64,000 bases of DNA from Paramecium octaurelia. Its lineage: Eukaryota > Ciliophora > Oligohymenophorea > Peniculida > Parameciidae. The notes beneath the pieces are model-generated. The model ran no database searches, was not told the origin of the DNA, and saw only the letters and a program-made list of their open reading frames with translations. The first letter of the stretch is position 1. Each line of letters starts with the position of its first letter. A program made the translations under genes and the position numbers. This document shows, piece after piece, positions 37,460 through 48,587 of the stretch. The stretch is from NCBI GenBank assembly GCA_905182995.1, contig CAJJDP010000128.1:124001-188000 (forward strand), read 5' to 3'.

Positions 37460-37886
37460 TTATTAATAATAAATATCCATGCATTCAAAATAATTCATAG
37501 TTTATATTGTGTAAATTGCAAAATCATTATAATTCTATTTTATTACTATGTGTTTTACAATTTAATTTATCTCTGAATTCCTAATTCCCAAACTTATCTC
37601 TCTTAATATGCAGAATTTGACAATCATATTCATTTAACTATATTAAATTTAATCTGAACTCTAAAATAGTTATTTTGACATATAGATATTCTCTGATGTT
37701 TAAAAGTTTCCTAAATTATTTAATATTAAAACCCACATATCAATGAATTTAGTTCTTCAACAAACGTACTTTTTTGTGATTTAAAATATAACGCAGCTTT
37801 TGATATTAGATATCAAAGATGCGAATTAAATGTTTCATCATAAAATATATCTTAATAATCTCTTGGTTCAATTCAGTATATCATTA
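36680..37886. repeat. Second copy of the 1,207-bp duplication
   Basis: After 37886 this copy continues into unique sequence (TGAATATT...), which is presumably the true macronuclear 3' flank of RSPH9. Confidence 0.9.
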
Positions 37887-38698
37887 TGAATATTAAAAAC
37901 CTTCAATACATTAATTATTAAAATGATTACAAATTATAATAATTCAAAAATTTTATTATTCTTAGATATTGATTATTTCCTTTGATTTCTTAGTTTCACT
38001 TCTTTAATATAATTTATTATAAAATACTAAATTTTCTTAAAACTCTTTAGTCTTGATAGGTTTGTAATGTAATTCAAAAATTTTATTTATAAAATAATCT
38101 ATCTCATAATCGCTTTCCACTTTTAAAATTCATAAAATTTTTGATATTTCTTTTCTATTAATTTAAATTATAAGCTACCATTAGTATCAATTAAATGAAA
38201 ATTAAATTGTTATATGAATTTGCTATTGCAATTTTTATAAAATAAATAAGGTATTTATAATAATTTGTTGAAGTGAATACATTAATATATTAAATTAATT
38301 TTTGGATTTGAGAATTATCTGAGTTATAATAAAGTAATGCAATACTGCATTTTAATAAAAGTACTAGAGGGTAGTAATATGGTATTAATCTAGAACACAA
38401 TAAATTTGATTGTAATATTTTAACTTCAGAAATCGTTACTTTATATTAGAATTGTTATTTATCGATTGAGAAGTATCATTCTTTTGTTTGCGAGTAATAA
38501 CAATTGATTGTTCTTTTGATGATCTTCTAGAGGTGATATATGATAATTGAAAGTAATATAATGTAAGTTTATTAATTTTGACTTTTTTACTTCTGAGTTC
38601 CTTTTGATTTGAAAATGATTTAATTTAGTTAAGATTAATTAAAGCTATCCTGAATTAATCCAAAATTAGGGGGAATATTATATTATATTAATAAATAT
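37887..38698. other. AT-rich intergenic stretch
   Basis: About 800 bp downstream of the RSPH9 duplicate. I see no gene on either strand. Confidence 0.5.
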
Positions 38699-39743
38699 AT
38701 GAGTAACCCTTTTTAGATTGTACCATCTGATACTTTTTTGAATATCCTGAACCAAAATAATTACTCCGTAGTGGATATGGATGAAGATTATAGAGCCGAA
38801 TAGGATTGGATGTTTGAAAACGATTGCAATATAATGGAAGAATAGATATTGCAGTAAGAGCCTCTAATGCCAGAACGATCAAAGGCATTTGTTGGAGGAG
38901 AATTATTGCAGAAATATAAGAAAAATAAAGATGATGAACTCTTGAAAAAAAATAAAGAGGTTTTTCAAGCGAATCAATCTAAAAGCATATACCTAAACAA
39001 AATTCAATAATTAATAGATAAACCCACTATGGTTGGCAAGCCAAAGCAAACGTAAATGTTAATTATTTGTAAAGTCGTTAAAAAGTGATTGTTGATAGTG
39101 ACTCATCAGATGGAAAGAATAGATTGGCTAAGAACAGAGAATCTGCTCGAAATTCGAGAAAGAGGAAAAAGATCTATATAGAATTATTGGAAAATAAGGT
39201 GAAGGAATTAACAGAGCAATTGCAATAATTAGAATATGTAGTTTAATAAAACAAAATTAAACATCTTTAAGTAATTAATTACATATGATCTTAAAATTTA
39301 GCTTGAGAACTTTATTGAAGACTATCACAGATCGATTACCTAACTAAATGACTAAACATCTATTCACTTGTTGCATGAAAACTTTGGTGCTACCTCTCAG
39401 AGAAGATGGATGGTATGCACTGAACTCATTAATCTATTAATTGAGACAACAATCCCAATTGAAGTTAAGAAATTGATGGAGTCTGCAAAAAAGGGCACTG
39501 ATATGTTCATTCAACCGTTGCTTCAACACAATCCATGTTTAAATTATCGAGATTATTTTAAATAAGGGACTATAGATTTAGAAATGTATTCATTTATTTA
39601 AATTGAGAGCAACAAAAAATTTTGGTTTGGCATATGATAAAATAAGAGAATAAGTCTTTGCTTTGGAGAGGTTGAAATTGGATGTCATTTAAAAATTAGG
39701 AGCACATTCTTACATCGAGTACTTAAATTCATAACAATTGTGA
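38699..39743 (+). CDS. bZIP transcription factor
   Basis: 322-aa product; introns 39052-39074 (23, AAAG acceptor), 39271-39301 (31) and 39586-39607 (22, apparently ending GAG, the least certain). The basic region reads NRLAKNRESARNSRKRKK, with the invariant Asn and Arg spacing, followed by a leucine-zipper-like segment (YIELLENKVKELTEQL). Before it lies an acidic 130-residue region; after it a helical domain with RRWMVCTELINLL. It should bind DNA as a dimer in the nucleus. Confidence 0.85.
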
Positions 39744-39824
39744 ATTGAATATATTTATAACAAACACATTTATAGTACTAATGCAAATTGAAATGTAATT
39801 TATAAATGATATTAATTTTAAATT

Positions 39825-40478
39825 ATGATTAATCGAACAATTTAATTTGTGAAAGAAACTCTATGTCATGCTGAAAGTGGACACGATTACTTCCATATTG
39901 AAAGAGTTCTCAAAATGGCCACTCGTATAGCAAATGAGGAGAGCAAGAACAAACAAGTTAATTTGAATTTGGTTCAATTGGGAGCTTTGTTGCATGACAT
40001 AGCAGATCATAAATTCCATGGTGGAGACGATACTATCGGACCTAAAGTAGCTAGGCAATTCTTAGAAAAGGATGGAGAAGCCAATGAGGATTTGATTAAA
40101 CAGGTAGAAGATATCATCAAGGAAATATCCTTCAAAGGCGCCAAAGTGAAAGACCAGATGTCAACCTTTGAAGGACAAATAGTTTAGGATGCTGATAGAT
40201 TAGATGCTATTGGAGCCATTGGTATAGCCAGATGCTTCACATATGGTGGATACAAAAATAGATAATTGTATAATCCAGATTTGAAGCCTGAATTTCATGA
40301 CAACTTCTAGGATTACAAAAAAAATGAGTCAACCACTATCAACCATTTCTATGAAAAGCTATTATTATTAAAAGATAGAATGAACACAGACACAGGGAAA
40401 AAAATTGCTGAAAATAGACATTAAATAATGGTGAATTATTTAGATCAATTTTTAAAAGAATGGGAGGGAATTGATTGA
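39825..40478 (+). CDS. HD-domain phosphohydrolase
   Basis: 217-aa intronless product. Metal ligands of the HD fold are in order: HDYFHIERV (first His), [10 protein letters not shown] (HD pair) and [16 protein letters not shown] (distal Asp). The [12 protein letters not shown] segment with a downstream [12 protein letters not shown] matches small stand-alone HD hydrolases found in bacteria and many eukaryotes, whose substrate is unknown. Start is 81 bp after the bZIP stop. Confidence 0.88.
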
Positions 40479-41312
40479 ATAATATGTGTATATAATAAAT
40501 ATCACAACAAATCTTACATTACTATTAAAGTTATCCTCTCAACCACCATTGAAATAGAGCTCATTGATCTCTTAAAAGACAAAATGACCTAGTCGAATTA
40601 AAAATTTCATTTATATGTTATTTTATTTAAATGATATCCCAACTCTTTCTTAACTTAGTGATAATCTGTGTGATTTTTACAATACATTATGACTAAAAGG
40701 CAGCAAGAAACAAAAAATCTTTGATAACTACTATTTAATTTTTAAAATACAGATTAAACTTTTTAATAATGTTTATTTGTGATTATTTTCTAACTAAAAA
40801 ATTTGTTATAAAATTTTAATATTTATTATTAATATAAATATCATTTCGATAACCAATAGTGAATAATCTCGTTTATTTTTTTCAATTGGAAAATAAAAAT
40901 TAACAAAGCCTGAGATTAATTAGTCGAAGCACTCAATCTTACTGAATTTAAAAAATATATAATAGTTATGATTCTATTATAAATCTTTGAAGTTTAGATA
41001 ATGTGTATATTTCAAGTTTATATCAAATAATATGATTTCACCATTTTGATTACATAGGTATTTTATTTTTATCCTAAATTTGTTTACACCTATAATGCAA
41101 AAATAGAGTACTCATTCGTTTAGGTTTATAGTTTCCACATTTACAGAGATTGCTATTTTTAAATCAATTAGTCTAATATATTTTTGTCATTTGTGATTTT
41201 TTTTCTCTATTACTATCATATTATATCATAAAACACGGGTTTTAAACCAATCCAAAAGAGAATTAATTGTGGTTGTATAGGAATTAGAATTTATTCCATT
41301 TAATAAAATTTA
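40479..41312. other. AT-rich intergenic stretch with one weak open frame
   Basis: About 830 bp. A plus-strand frame at 40631-40945 (104 aa) begins with a signal-like segment (ISQLFLNLVIICVIF) but then has low-complexity Phe/Ile/Asn composition. I do not regard it as supported. Confidence 0.35.
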
Positions 41313-42233
41313 ATGGAGTAGAATACAAAAGTTAATTAAGAATATGTAAGTGATAAACTTATCCTTTAGTTTAAAAAGCTGAAATTAATCCAGAAGAAAA
41401 TGGAAGACATAAAAGCTGATTAAAGTCCAAGTGTAATTAAGTATATGGTAAGAAGAAAAAGTGCAGAAGAAGTCTAGACCCCTTTACATGATGTTGAATT
41501 TAATCAGGAGAAAAAGAAAAAGAAATTATTGCTTTTCAAAACATTCTAAAAAGTTGTTATTGACCCAATCATCAAATTGGATGAAATAAATGAAGAAAAA
41601 TGGGCAATAATGTCCAACAACTATAAATCATTAATTGAAAAATCAAGGCAAAGTCTCTCAAAACACAGTCAAATATTTTCACCTCCTAAAGCAACAAAGG
41701 AACACCATAAGTTTTAGTTTCTAACTCGAAGATAATCAATAGAATTTCGACTTCGTGAAATTGCTACTACTCCAAGCAATCATTCATCTGTATCTCCCAT
41801 AAAAATCATGTCTAATCCTCAACTTGCAGATCCTAATTATGATAGATTCAAAAAGTATTATCAGAAAATAGGGATTGTAGCTGATAATCCTGTGCAAATG
41901 AAGTTCAAATAATTAATGTCTACTCCAGTAGCTCCTTAGAAAAGAAAGGAAAAAAGTTAGCATTCTTGTAATAATTCCTAATAACATTCATCTTCTCCTC
42001 CAAAGACTAGAACTCTCCATCTCAAAGCCAATCATAATTCGCTATACTTGTAGGAGATCAAAGAGATCTGTTCAGTTGCATAGAACTATTAAGCGCATGT
42101 GAAATAAGATGAGAGGATTTAAATTCATTAAACCAGCAAATAAATGGGGTACATATAAGCAGAATTCAATAAATTCCACAACATGTTAACAACAGATTTA
42201 GAAAGATTAGATTTTTATGATGAGAAGAAATGA
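41313..42233 (+). CDS. Unrecognised basic, Ser-rich protein
   Basis: 298-aa product with a probable 24-nt intron (41346-41369); it does not change the frame, so the unspliced 306-aa form is also possible. The protein is basic, Ser/Pro/Lys-rich and probably disordered in the middle, with a helical C-terminus. No domain recognised. Confidence 0.65.
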
Positions 42234-42294
42234 ACTTCAGAATATATGAATAAATTACGATCTGTTTGATAGATTTGGATATCTTAATAATTTG

Positions 42295-43268
42295 TCATTA
42301 TAATTTCTGGTAGACTAAATCAATATATCTTATCATTTCCTATTTCACCTGTCCTTTGGCCATGTAAAAAGGAATTGACATTTTGAAATCACATAAGGAG
42401 TACATTCTCACAAAAGAATAGTCATCAAAGTTTTTATTTTTGAATCTTCATTTCTTAGCATGAATATATACCTATTATTGATGTAATCGTTATTAATTAA
42501 ATTTGAGAGTGGCTAAATTAAGTAACCGCTCAGTAAAATTTCTCCTCTCACCTTATTCTTAATTGGATATTAGGAATCTGTGATGGATTTACTAACGTCA
42601 CACCAAACCTATTTAATAAATATTAAAATAAAAACATTTGTGTCAATTTGTTTAGTTTTCTTATAATAGATAAATTCCCTTGCTGAAGTCATTAGAATTG
42701 GTTTATAACTTAAGTAAACGACTGATTCTTTGCTCTCCTCGTTCTGTTTAATAGGATAGAAAGCATCAATTCGAGGATCTAATTCTTTTTATTTTTAAAA
42801 ATGGCTCATAAAATCAATAAAATTTTGAGGCTTCCCTGGAACTATGAATTCACATCTAGTTGCATTTACTTTTGTTTTCTTATCAATCTCCATTTATTTA
42901 ATAAATAATTTCAACGAACTTTTCGTATTGATATTATCACATAAGATAATCCAATCATCAACTGGAGAGATGCTATAATCACATTTATCTTGTATTTCTT
43001 TGACGATCTCTTCCTAAATTTGTTCATATTATTCAAATTCATTCGTAGTTCCTCTTTCATTCAAAGAACAAGCAGTTGTAATTGTCTCATTGGATAACTC
43101 AATTTTGCTCAAGAAATAACAAATGGGTTTGTCTTCATATAACAAGATTTATCTTCTTTATTGACCATAGGTTATTTCTTTCATATACTCCAACTCATCT
43201 TGAATGTCCTTGGATGCAATAGATGTTCTGGTGCCATTTCGCTCTTACACACAACACTATGATCCCAT
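42295..43268 (-). CDS. START-domain lipid-binding protein with lipidation-type N-terminus
   Basis: 306-aa product; introns 42609-42635 (27, GTTTTT donor) and 42446-42471 (26, AAG acceptor). A START fold runs from about residue 100 to the end: DPRIDAFYPI, VVYLSYKPILMTSAREFIYY, GEILLSGYLIQPL and the C-terminal helix CDFKMSIPFYMAKG...YIDLVYQKL. The second intron is essential to recover that last part. The protein starts MGSQCC, with Gly2 and two Cys, a typical myristoylation/palmitoylation context, suggesting membrane attachment. START domains carry lipids or sterols in a hydrophobic pocket; the ligand is unknown. Confidence 0.8.
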
Positions 43269-43416
43269 TTATATTAATAATATTTTATCTTAGTGAAATA
43301 TTAATTATCACAAAATATATCGAATATCATATCTTATTACTACTCAAACAAATGATAAGAATTATCAGAAATAAAATATGTTGTTATAAGATCATTAATT
43401 TGGCTGGACCTTTTCC

Positions 43417-44848
43417 TCACTCGTCTCTATATGGACATTTCATCTATTAATTTACGAAGGTAGCTTTATATTATGTAAAACAGTCTAAACAAGCTGCATG
43501 TCTATTGCAAGGGAACATTGTTGCATCGATTACATCTCCTAAACAAATTGGACACGTTTAAGGATTAGTCAATGGTAAGGGTGTCATTCTTTTACGTAAC
43601 TTGATTGATATGCGTTTGATTTTAAGAATTATGTATTTTGGAAATCTACAACAAAGTTGACTAATAAATAAGTATAAAAACTTTAGGAACATTACTACAA
43701 TTTTAAGCATCTGAATTATAAATGAAATTATTATGCAAATAAAGCAAAGGCATATCAGCACAAAAGGCAAACTAGCTCTGATTCTGTAATTATCATTGCA
43801 TGAATATGATTTAATTGTGTGACACTCATTCAAACAGCTTTCCTCCAAACATGATGAACATGAATTCTCTACTGGAACTGTTGAAAACAACAAACACTAA
43901 TTATAATAATCTATTGCCAATTCATTTGTTTAATTGTGTTTAAGTAGAATTTAGAGTCTGTATTTAAAGTTTACATCCTATATTTAATAATATTCTTCCT
44001 CGATTTTCATACAAAGTATATTTTGATAATTAATTTATAGACTCTTGCTATAATATTGATAGCAAATTCCTTTGTTCGTGAAAATAGCAAATACATAAGC
44101 ATCTTATATTGAAAATAGATATTTAATCTTGATTTTTGAGTCTTCGTGATACCAAAATAGCACTTTAGTTGGCACCGTATAATTAACGTGATGAGAATTC
44201 ATAAATACTGCGGTTCCATTATTCCAATATTATGTTGAAAATACACCATTTTGAGTACTAAACCAAACCTTCTCATCAAGTTGATGAATGTTTTCGTTTA
44301 GAAAAATAATATGGAATTGATGGTCTGTGTTTAAATATGTGAATGTTAAGTTAGCATCGTAATTATAGACTTCAATGGATGTATGAGAGTGATTTTTTGG
44401 TTTCACTAATGTACTATTGAGAATTTTCATGTTTTGAGTTAATATATTCTTTACATATAAGGACTGGTTTTGATATTGAGCAACAAAGTAAGAGGATGTG
44501 ATAGTTATATTTGTGAAATTATCATTTGTAATATTAAATGATTCTGTGATACTTAAAGTGGTTTCATTCTATTTTTCATAAAGGGAATAAACAATAATCA
44601 GATCTTGATTCCTAAATTAGTTTCTATGAATAATACCATACAGCAAGAAAATGATTTTGGAGACAGAATTCTGTCATGTTTTAGGAAATAATTGAATAGT
44701 GATTTAGGTTTTAAAGATAGGAATAAGCAATATCATTGTCTCTATTGAAGATTATGTAATTTTTATAAAGGGTACTATGAGGATGAGTAATATTGAGTTT
44801 CCTAAATGCAAATAGTATTTGGAAGTGTAATAATATTAGAAATATCAT
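43417..44848 (-). CDS. Single-pass membrane protein with cytosolic RING finger
   Basis: 468-aa product; one 25-nt intron (44612-44636). Signal peptide (MIFLILLHFQILFAF), a large lumenal or extracellular part rich in Asn-X-Ser/Thr sites, a Cys-rich stretch (CSSCLEESCLNECHT), one long membrane helix (LPFVLICLCFICIIISFII), then a C-terminal RING: CPIC, CNRH, CLDC and finally KCPYRDE at the end. The last RING cysteine is missing (CPYR where CPxC is expected), and I found no splice that restores it. The gene diverges from the small membrane gene at 44940 across 91 bp. Likely a membrane ubiquitin-ligase-like protein. Confidence 0.75.
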
Positions 44849-44939
44849 ATTAATTATATAAAAAGAAATTCAAATGTAAATTTGGATAAGGAATTAAAAA
44901 CAGTTTTAAAATAAATAAATAAATTATTTAATACCAATC

Positions 44940-45278
44940 ATGGCTACCCTGAATGTACAGATCAACGTGAATCAATACTAACTGATATTGTAGAAGGAAA
45001 AAGCCAAAAATACTTATCAACTTTAAAAAAAGGACTTTCCTTCTGGCCCAATTAACATCTATGAATAAAGATTCAACTCTGTAAATTTCTCGAATCAGAA
45101 AATAAATGAAGTTATTGGATGGATTCTCATAATAGCTGTCATTTTAATGATGCTCGTCATGACCTTATCTCTAATTCAAGATTCAGTTGTTGGATTCACA
45201 ATCCCATTACTTTCAGTAGTCGTGTTCTTCATAGTGTATCTAAACTGGATATCGATGAAGTTCTTTATCAACTCATGA
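44940..45278 (+). CDS. Small two-pass membrane protein
   Basis: 112-aa intronless product. Polar N-terminal half (about 58 residues), then two membrane helices (GWILIIAVILMMLVMTL and VVGFTIPLLSVVVFFIVYL) separated by a short loop. No family recognised. Confidence 0.75.
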
Positions 45279-45341
45279 TTGTTATCAAATATATTCAAAT
45301 GACTAACTGTCTATTTAAAATATTTTTAGTGTAAATAATTT

Positions 45342-46017
45342 TCATTTTTTTTATTTCCTCTCTTTTTTTTCATCATTATCCTTATGTTTCTTGTGTTTTT
45401 TTTCTTCTTTATTTTTGCTCTCCTTGTTTTTCTTCTCTTTTTTTTCTTTCTTCTTTTTGTCTTTCTTGATCTTCTTCTCAATGCATCCATCTTCTTCCTT
45501 CTTCACCTAAACTTAATATTAGTCCTAATCTCCATAAGCTTCTAATAAATATTACGCTTCTGTATTCTTAGTCTATTTTTACATAGGACCATTTCCTAAT
45601 CCTTTCTTCTCATTATTCAATTCATCATCGAAATCTATTTTTGATTTTTTGGTTAACTAAGCCATTTCCTCTTTGGTCAATTTGACTTGCATTGATTTTT
45701 ATTCATCTGGCTATTCGATTCCCAAAGCTATTCTAATTCTTCTTTCATCCTCTTCCTTAGCTCTTTTAAATTCATCATCCAATTCTAGAATATTTAATTA
45801 AAATACAATTAGAATCCAAACCATTTCGATCTTCAGGTTTAATATACCAATCCTTCTTTCTCCATTTGCCTCCCTTATCCAAATAACCAATTATGGTTGT
45901 TTATCCCAAATATTATTCCCTATCATGATACTTCATTGTTCTAAGAGACTCCCAATTGAATTGATCGTGTCCTCCTCTGCATCCTGGTCGAATTAGATCA
46001 GCATTATTTTAATGCAT
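45342..46017 (-). CDS. MMTAG2: MMTAG2/C1orf35-like nuclear protein
   Basis: 217-aa product; one 22-nt intron (45785-45806). The N-terminus carries the family signature RGGHDQFNWESLR followed by DREQYLGQT and a GKWRKKDWYI segment; a second conserved block reads EEDERRIRIALG. The C-terminal 60 residues are almost entirely Lys and Glu. The family is small, nuclear and poorly understood. The start is 65 bp after the next upstream gene's stop. Confidence 0.8.
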
Positions 46018-46082
46018 TTTTCTTATTTTATTTATTATTTTTCATGCCTTTTTTGATTATATTATATTAAGATTTATATTTT

Positions 46083-47275
46083 TCATTTTTATTAATCAAA
46101 TCTTTCAAACTTAATATCAATAGCCTTGACATTTGGTTGGTTCTTTCCCTAATACATGATAACTTGAAAACTAAAGTAAGGAACCAATCCTTTCCTCTTT
46201 TTTTTATAACACTCTGGATCTACACAAGACTTTTTAAAATCATCTTGATGAACAAATATGTCCTTGTTGTTTTTATCATCCAAAAAAAAACCGTACTGTT
46301 TGCTTTCATTATAGAATTTCAAGTATCCAATTACCCTTTCAGGTTGGCTTGCAATAATTTATTGCTGTGTCTATTGTGGATTCTAGTAGGTTTTCCTAAA
46401 GGTATATAGGATTATGCATACGTGATAATATTTTATAGAAATAATGTGTCCTCATGTTCCTCTATAATTTATTACACTTAACTACCTTGAAAATTAAAGA
46501 CACTGTTGCTTTTTTATGAAGTCCTTAGAGTTATGGGAGCATGCGGCGATTTAGCTGAATATTAGTTAACATTCATAATTTTTTATAATTGTGGTGTGAG
46601 AGTTTGAGATTGATACTATTTATCAATTTTCTAGGTTTTTGCACTTTGGACACTCAATCCAATATTTCCTAAGTCATTCATCGAAAGCACTACATTCAGA
46701 GATGGATGCAGTTTCTGACTGCCCTCCTCCGACAGAGGTCTATTGTATAAGACTGTATTGTTTATCTATAGAAATGAATTGATTGTTTGATCTATTATCT
46801 TCTTTATGAACTTAAACTTCTTCCTATACGAATTTGTCTATAATTCATAATAATTGTAATCCTCCTTAAATATCCTTATGGTCTTCGTGTACCCATGATT
46901 TATTATCATCGACAAGAGACCATCATCAATAAAGTACAATTCAATCTTCACCTTAAAAATCTAAGAAATCATCTCTAAATTGAGCTATCATCATTTAAAA
47001 CTTTTTACATATTCAAACTGCTCAGATTGCTAATTTATTATGTATTCAGCTAAGGAACTCACATTATTCAATGTTTTATGATGTTATTTAAATTATTGTA
47101 AACATAAGGTTTGTATTTATAATTGATAAATGTCCGTTTAAAATAGTAATGTCGATAAGCATTAGAATAATGTTTTAGGCTCTAAAATTAGTACCATATC
47201 ATTCTATTCCATCACATTAATACTGGATTCCCTTTTCAGAGTCATTTGACTAGAGCTGATGAGATTGCTGTACAT
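46083..47275 (-). CDS. Cold-shock-domain protein with an uncharacterised N-terminal region
   Basis: 380-aa product; introns 46985-47008 (24, removes two in-frame TGA codons) and 46396-46421 (26). The C-terminus is a clear cold-shock domain: GYLKFYNESKQYGFF (RNP1), KDIFVHQDDF (RNP2), then YFSFQVIMYQGK. Residues 1-150 have a mixed alpha/beta pattern with FKVKIELYFIDDG and TIRIFKEDYNYYEL, faintly like the last strands of an otubain-type domain but without a visible catalytic Cys box, so I leave it unnamed. The linker is Gln/Ser-rich. Likely a single-stranded nucleic-acid-binding protein. Confidence 0.75.
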
Positions 47276-47394
47276 ATTTTATTTTAATTATTAAATTTTC
47301 TATTGATATTATTAATAAGAAATTGACTTTATTCAAACATATCTAAAGCTTATACATGATCTGTAAATTAATTAAATAATTATTGTGTATTAAA

Positions 47395-48012
47395 ATGAAT
47401 TAAGAATATAGTTTAATGACGAAAGCTAATATTCCAAATAGTGTAAAAATATCACTAATTTCATAATTGATAATGTTGGCTGTTGCTATTTTATTTGAGT
47501 TTACGCTCTTTTTCACAAATCTGTACGAGATTTACTCACCTCAAATATGCACGATCTCATTCACTGGCAAAAAAAGATGCTTGAATTATGATGGCAATTA
47601 CGAAACTTTCACAGTCGCTTGTGAGGACTGCTAATTTTTATGCCTCATTTGGCCATTGTCCTTGGCTGAAATTATATTATTATTGTGTATTTTTATATGC
47701 AAAATATACTACTTTTATACTCTGAAGTGCTGCACTATCATCAAGGTAATATCAATCATTTTAATTGCAATAATACTCAGCTTGGAAATCTATTTACTTT
47801 TCTAATTTGATAACAATGTTCCCTAAGTATTAACCTTTAATTATAAAATCAAACTATATCCCATCGTCACAAAACTGATGATCGGAATTTTGATCTTGTC
47901 TATCATTATCGCCATATGGATCGAAGATATCTAAACATTTAAGTATAAGAAGCAAAGATTAATGTCAACCTCCTCTTGCTGTTATTCACAATAATTGTTA
48001 TAAATTTAGTGA
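47395..48012 (+). CDS. Four-pass membrane protein
   Basis: 205-aa intronless product with four hydrophobic helices: LIMLAVAILFEFTLFF, IWPLSLAEIILLLCIFI, VISIILIAIILSLEIYLLF and LMIGILILSIIIAIWI. The loop after helix 1 has several Cys (SPQICTISF, KKRCLNYDG, ACEDC), a tetraspan-like arrangement, but I do not recognise a family. Confidence 0.75.
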
Positions 48013-48587
48013 TCTAAATATTTATATATATTGTTTAATGAATCAAATAACTTTCACATTTTTGCACCTCCTCCTTCTATCCCTCTAATTCAATAATCAA
48101 TTGTTCTCATCCCACATTTCCATTTAAAGATGAATTATTAAATTGGACATAATTATTGAGTACTTTAAAATTAGGATTAAATTTTATAAATACAAAAGCA
48201 TTAATAAAACATCCTTCATCCTTGAGTTGCAAACCTATTGTGTCTAAAACTAATATTTAAATATTAGAGGTAACTAGAGATATATTTTTATGTGCTCTTA
48301 TAAAACAATATTTGAGAAAGTTAAGATTTCAACTCTAATTAAAAATTTAAGAGAATATTCTATTTTCTATAGTTGAGTGAGTATTAAGGACATGCAATAC
48401 TATTATTTAATCTTATAAAATGATACTCTGTTTCAAAGATTGGATAATTTTTCATGATTTCTAGCTTAAAAATTTCTCATCTTTAAAAAATTATGCAATA
48501 TTCCAAAAATTTTACTACATACCATCCTTCATTAAAAGAAAGCGTTTTAGTTCCTTTTTCGAATGAGTTATATTAAATTTATAAAAA
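48013..48587. other. Intergenic stretch between convergent genes
   Basis: About 575 bp, AT-rich; no convincing open frame on either strand. Confidence 0.45.

Noticed and set aside
43800..44448. TTG-initiated and short ATG frames within the membrane RING gene
   Set aside because: The frame is continuous upstream to a signal peptide at 44848 once TAA/TAG are read as Gln and one intron is removed.
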